Shown piece by piece: positions 11,406 through 14,478 of a stretch of 14,478 bases of DNA (positions are counted from its first letter, which is position 1; each line of letters begins with the position of its first letter). Under the pieces are notes generated by a model, which saw only the letters and a program-made list of their open reading frames with translations, had not been told where the DNA came from and ran no database searches. This DNA is from JBDRTU01 sp043823825 (GTDB taxonomy: Bacteria > Patescibacteriota > Patescibacteriia > Veblenbacterales > UBA10138), in NCBI GenBank assembly GCA_043823825.1, contig JBDRTU010000003.1, positions 1 through 14,478 on the forward strand, written 5' to 3'. The translations under genes and the position numbers were made by a program.

Positions 11406-13148
11406 ATGGCACCCGTCGGCTCGGGTAACGGCAATTACTTTAATCGGAGACTAGCTTTTATTAAGCTGGTTTTTTTATTAGGTATTTTACTTATTTTAGT
11501 ACGACTGTTTCAGTTACAGGTCATAAATCATAATTGGTATGAGGCCTTAGCTTCGGGACAGCACGATATTCTAGCCAACTTAGTTCCTAAAAGGGGAGAT
11601 ATTTATATTCAAGATAAGTATGCTAGTAAAGGAAGGGTCTCAGCGGCAATTAATAAGGAAGTTAAATTACTTTATGCTATACCTACAGAGATTACAAACA
11701 TAGATCAAACAGCGAGTGCTTTGGCTCCAGTACTAGGAATGGAAGATGAAGAATTAAGGATAATTCTAGACAAGCCAGGCGATCCTTATGAGCCAATTAA
11801 ACATTATCTTAATGATCAGCAAGTAGAGCGTGTGCAAGAGCTAGGTTTGGTAGGGATAAAATTTTTACCTGAGTCTGTCCGTTTTTATTCACCAATACCA
11901 GGGCTTGGTCAGGTTTTGGGGTTTGTTGGTTTTGTTGAAAACGAGAGACAAGGTCAATATGGTATAGAGGGTTTTTGGCAGGAAGAATTAGCAGGTAAAG
12001 AGGGTCGTTTACGGGCTGAGAAAGACGTGGCTGGTAGTTTAATTGCATTAGGAAAAAGAGATATTATTCCGGCTAAAGATGGCTCTGATCTTGTATTGAC
12101 TATTGATTACAATATACAAACAACAGCTTGTACTGAACTGAAACGAGCAGTAAAACAACATGGCGCCGATAGCGGCAGTTTAGTTATTATGAATCCGGAA
12201 AGCGGGGCGGTTTTGGCGCTTTGCAATGAACCAACCTTTGACCCGAATTATTATAATGAATCGGAGGATATTAAAGTTTTCACTAATCCAGTTGTATCGC
12301 ATTCCTATGAGTCTGGTTCTGTGTTTAAGCCAATAACTATGGCAGCAGCTTTGGAACATAATAAAGTAACTCCCGAGACTACTTATGAAGATACAGGTGA
12401 AGTAAAGATTAGTCCGGAAACAATTAGAAATTCTGATGGTGAGGCCTATGGCAAACAAAATATGACTAGCGTGTTAGAGAATTCATTAAATACTGGCGCT
12501 ATTTTTGCCATGCGCCAGGCAGGAGCGGATAATTTTCGTCAAATAGTGGAGGCATTTGGTTTTGGCGCCCTTACTGAAATTGAGTTACCCACTGAAGTCA
12601 AGGGTAGTATTAATTCGTTGTATGATGGTAAAGAAATTTATTTAGCCACCGCCTCCTTTGGCCAAGGAATATCTGTTACCCCTTTACAATTACTAACTGC
12701 ATACGCCGCTATTGCCAACAAGGGCAAGTTAATGAAGCCGTATATTGTCAGTGAAATAATTTCGTCAGATGACAGTAGTGAGTTGACCAAACCACAAGAG
12801 GTGCGTACAGTATTATCATCCGCTGTTGCGCGCACGCTGGCTGGCATGATGGTTAAAGTGGTAGAAGGGTCGCATGGCCGGCGAGCGGCAGTGCCTGGTT
12901 ATTTTGTGGCTGGTAAAACAGGAACTGCTCAAGTGCCGCTGACTGATCGAGCGGGCTACGACCCCAATATCACCATTGGTACTTTTGTTGGTTTTGCGCC
13001 GGTTGATAATCCTCGTTTTGTGATGTTAGTGAAGATTGATAACCCTAAAGATGTAAAATTTGCCGAAAGCACAGCGGCGCCAGTTTTTGGCCGAGTGGCT
13101 AAGTTCCTGCTAGACTATTTAGAGGTGCCACCCGAGCGTGAATTATAA
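11406..13148 (+). CDS. ftsI: Class B penicillin-binding protein, FtsI/PBP2-like septal transpeptidase
   Basis: This is a 580-aa protein with a transmembrane anchor (about 17-38), a PBP dimerisation domain (about 55-215, including PKRGDIY and the PIPGLGQVLGFVG stretch) and a transpeptidase domain (about 225-570). The three active-site motifs are intact: SVFK with nucleophile Ser305 and Lys308, SLN (360-362) and KTG (504-506). No PASTA domains follow. It crosslinks septal peptidoglycan and would be beta-lactam sensitive in principle. The start at 11406 (AGCCATGG) has no Shine-Dalgarno sequence and lies 4 nt after ftsL. The TASFGQGISVTPLQL block (415-429) is typical of FtsI. MurF follows after 10 nt without the murE that usually comes between. 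Confidence 0.95.
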   Translation: MAPVGSGNGNYFNRRLAFIKLVFLLGILLILVRLFQLQVINHNWYEALASGQHDILANLVPKRGDIYIQDKYASKGRVSAAINKEVKLLYAIPTEITNIDQTASALAPVLGMEDEELRIILDKPGDPYEPIKHYLNDQQVERVQELGLVGIKFLPESVRFYSPIPGLGQVLGFVGFVENERQGQYGIEGFWQEELAGKEGRLRAEKDVAGSLIALGKRDIIPAKDGSDLVLTIDYNIQTTACTELKRAVKQHGADSGSLVIMNPESGAVLALCNEPTFDPNYYNESEDIKVFTNPVVSHSYESGSVFKPITMAAALEHNKVTPETTYEDTGEVKISPETIRNSDGEAYGKQNMTSVLENSLNTGAIFAMRQAGADNFRQIVEAFGFGALTEIELPTEVKGSINSLYDGKEIYLATASFGQGISVTPLQLLTAYAAIANKGKLMKPYIVSEIISSDDSSELTKPQEVRTVLSSAVARTLAGMMVKVVEGSHGRRAAVPGYFVAGKTGTAQVPLTDRAGYDPNITIGTFVGFAPVDNPRFVMLVKIDNPKDVKFAESTAAPVFGRVAKFLLDYLEVPPEREL

Positions 13149-13158
13149 GTAATTAGTT

Positions 13159-14442
13159 ATGAAGAAGATACTCCAATTGATTTTAAAAATATTAGCGCGG
13201 GCGACTATTGCAAAATATCAGCCGCGGGTAATTGGTGTTACCGGCTCAGTAGGTAAAACTTCTACCAAGGAGGCGGTGGCGGCAATCTTAACTACTAAAT
13301 ACACAGTTAGGCAAACTAGTAAAAATTTTAATAATGAAATTGGTTTGCCTTTAGCCATCATCGGTGCCAAGGATTCAGGTTGCCGTAACCCTTTGGCGTG
13401 GCTTTTAATATTTTTGCGCGCCCTGAGACAGTTAATTATCAGGAATAGGAATTACCCTCAATTTTTAGTGTTAGAAATGGGCGTAGACCATAAGGGTGAT
13501 ATGGATTATCTTTTATCAGTGGTAAAGCCCGAGGTAGGGGTAATTACCACGGTCTCCGAAGTGCATTTAGAGTTTCTGGGCAGTATTGAAGGAGTAGTTT
13601 TAGAAAAAGGCAAGTTAGTTAGGGCTTTAACCAAAGATGGAGTAGCGGTTTTAAATTACGAAGATAAGCACTTACACAGTCTTGTTAATAAGACAAAGGC
13701 ACGAGTTATTAGTTTTGGATTTTCGCCTGAAGCACAAGTTTGGGCTGACGGAGTTCAATTAAGTAAATCTTCAAGAGGCGAAGTGCAAGGATTGAGCTTT
13801 AAACTTCATTATGGTGGCAGTACCACTCCCTTGCTTCTGCCTGGACTATTAGGACAGCATCAGATTAATATTGCTTTAGCCGCCGCTGCGGTTGGTTTGG
13901 GTTTAGGGTTAACTGCGGTTGATGTGTCAGCTGCCCTGCGCAAATTTGTTTTTCCCCCCGGACGCATGAAATTATTAGCAGGCATTAAGCGTAGCTATTT
14001 AATTGATGACAGTTATAATTCATCTCCTCTAGCTTTGAGTGAAGCTTTAAAAACGCTGCATCATTATCCTATTAATAAAAGCGGAAGACGTTGGGCAATT
14101 TTAGGAGATATGCTGGAACTTGGTGCTGATTGCGAATCCCTGCACCGTCAAGCTGGAGCTTTAGTACAAGAATTAGGTATTGATTTTTTGATTACTGTTG
14201 GCGAGCGATCACGCGATATTGGTCGGGGGGCCGGCGAGGTTGGATTTAATATAGATCGTTATGCCCATTTTACTGCTGGCGATGAAGCAGCTGAGTATGT
14301 TCAGGGAAAATTAGCTGAAGGAGATGTGATATTGGTGAAAGGTTCGCAAGGGGTTAGAATGGAGCGAGCGGTTAAGGAATTAATGGCTCATCCGGAACAA
14401 GCTGAGGAATTGTTAGTAAGGCAGTATAAACCATGGATATAA
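13159..14442 (+). CDS. murF: MurF-type Mur ligase lacking the N-terminal substrate domain
   Basis: This encodes 427 aa. MurF adds D-Ala-D-Ala to UDP-MurNAc-tripeptide using ATP. The ATPase domain shows the P-loop GVTGSVGKTSTKE (26-38), NFNNEIGLPL (56-65), LEMGVDHKGDM (105-115), TTVSEVHLEFLGSIEGV (130-146) and VVLEKGKLV. The C-terminal domain shows PPGRMKLL (266-273), DDSYNSSPLAL (283-293) and AILGDMLELG (313-322), all MurF-like. In well-studied MurF the P-loop lies near residue 107, after a domain that binds the UDP-MurNAc peptide. Here it starts at 26, and only 10 nt separate the gene from ftsI, so that domain is absent rather than missed. Either substrate recognition differs or the protein is a MurF-like ligase with a related job. 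Confidence 0.85.
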   Translation: MKKILQLILKILARATIAKYQPRVIGVTGSVGKTSTKEAVAAILTTKYTVRQTSKNFNNEIGLPLAIIGAKDSGCRNPLAWLLIFLRALRQLIIRNRNYPQFLVLEMGVDHKGDMDYLLSVVKPEVGVITTVSEVHLEFLGSIEGVVLEKGKLVRALTKDGVAVLNYEDKHLHSLVNKTKARVISFGFSPEAQVWADGVQLSKSSRGEVQGLSFKLHYGGSTTPLLLPGLLGQHQINIALAAAAVGLGLGLTAVDVSAALRKFVFPPGRMKLLAGIKRSYLIDDSYNSSPLALSEALKTLHHYPINKSGRRWAILGDMLELGADCESLHRQAGALVQELGIDFLITVGERSRDIGRGAGEVGFNIDRYAHFTAGDEAAEYVQGKLAEGDVILVKGSQGVRMERAVKELMAHPEQAEELLVRQYKPWI

Positions 14443-14458
14443 CGTTATTTAAAAAATT

Positions 14459-14478
14459 ATGTCAAAAATTTTAGTCAC
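14459..14478 (+). CDS. Start of a further gene, cut by the window end
   Basis: The ATG at 14459 opens MSKILV before the window ends, 16 nt after the murF stop. The beginning would suit a Rossmann-type enzyme start, but six residues cannot identify it. There is no Shine-Dalgarno sequence, as for most genes in this cluster. A competing ATG at 14434, overlapping the murF end, closes after 13 codons. Confidence 0.35.

Noticed and set aside
12180..12458. A 92-codon minus-strand frame opposite ftsI.
   Set aside because: It is a shadow of the transpeptidase domain, whose motifs are all intact on the plus strand. Other opposite-strand frames at 591-938, 2011-2223, 4081-4284, 10511-10750 and 11809-12048 were dismissed likewise.
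1..14478. CRISPR arrays, insertion sequences, tRNA or rRNA genes.
   Set aside because: No regularly spaced direct repeats of suitable length, transposase-like proteins, cloverleaf patterns or rRNA-like stretches were seen by eye on either strand.

Overview
The window looks like a chromosomal segment of a low-GC (about 37% on sampled lines) ultra-small bacterium, most likely a member of the Patescibacteria / Candidate Phyla Radiation. The assignment is inferred from compact gene spacing, few Shine-Dalgarno sites, shortened versions of conserved enzymes (a TsaB of about 123 aa, a MurF without its N-terminal substrate domain) and an orphan membrane protein of a kind common in that group. Every large gene ends in TAA or TAG, and one small ORF ends in TGA, so nothing suggests recoding of TGA.

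Layout. (1) 1-2404, plus strand: 3' part of a mannose-1-phosphate guanylyltransferase, then mltG and a staphylococcal-nuclease-like lipoprotein, spaced 3 and 7 nt apart. (2) 2405-3505: a membrane-anchored SLT-family lytic transglycosylase whose terminator overlaps its stop codon. (3) 3540-4891: the rplJ-rplL operon, with a strong promoter, an L10-type leader RNA ending in an attenuator, three abutting hairpins before rplL, and a relic copy of the rplL 3' end behind a palindromic insertion. (4) 4943-7792, minus strand: a small GC-richer lipoprotein gene and a 709-aa membrane protein with a degenerate PP2C-like domain and a probable beta-propeller. (5) 7931-9265, plus strand: a winged-helix/nucleotidyltransferase-like regulator, an unrecognised 44-aa membrane peptide translationally coupled to tsaB, and a terminator. 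(6) 9391-14478, plus strand: the start of a division and cell wall (dcw) cluster, mraZ-rsmH-ftsL-ftsI-murF, with a consensus promoter, three 10-bp-phased MraZ boxes just downstream of it, and the first codons of a further gene.

The dominant theme is the cell envelope: sugar nucleotide supply (ManC), glycan cutting (MltG, SLT), septal synthesis (FtsL, FtsI) and precursor synthesis (MurF). Two translation-linked units (rplJL, tsaB) lie between. The two best regulatory signals are the rplJL leader/attenuator and the phased MraZ operator. The most unusual structural features are the duplicated rplL tail, the triple hairpin between rplJ and rplL, the apparently inactive PP2C-like receptor and the coupled micro-ORF before tsaB. 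No complete mobile element, tRNA, rRNA or CRISPR array was seen.
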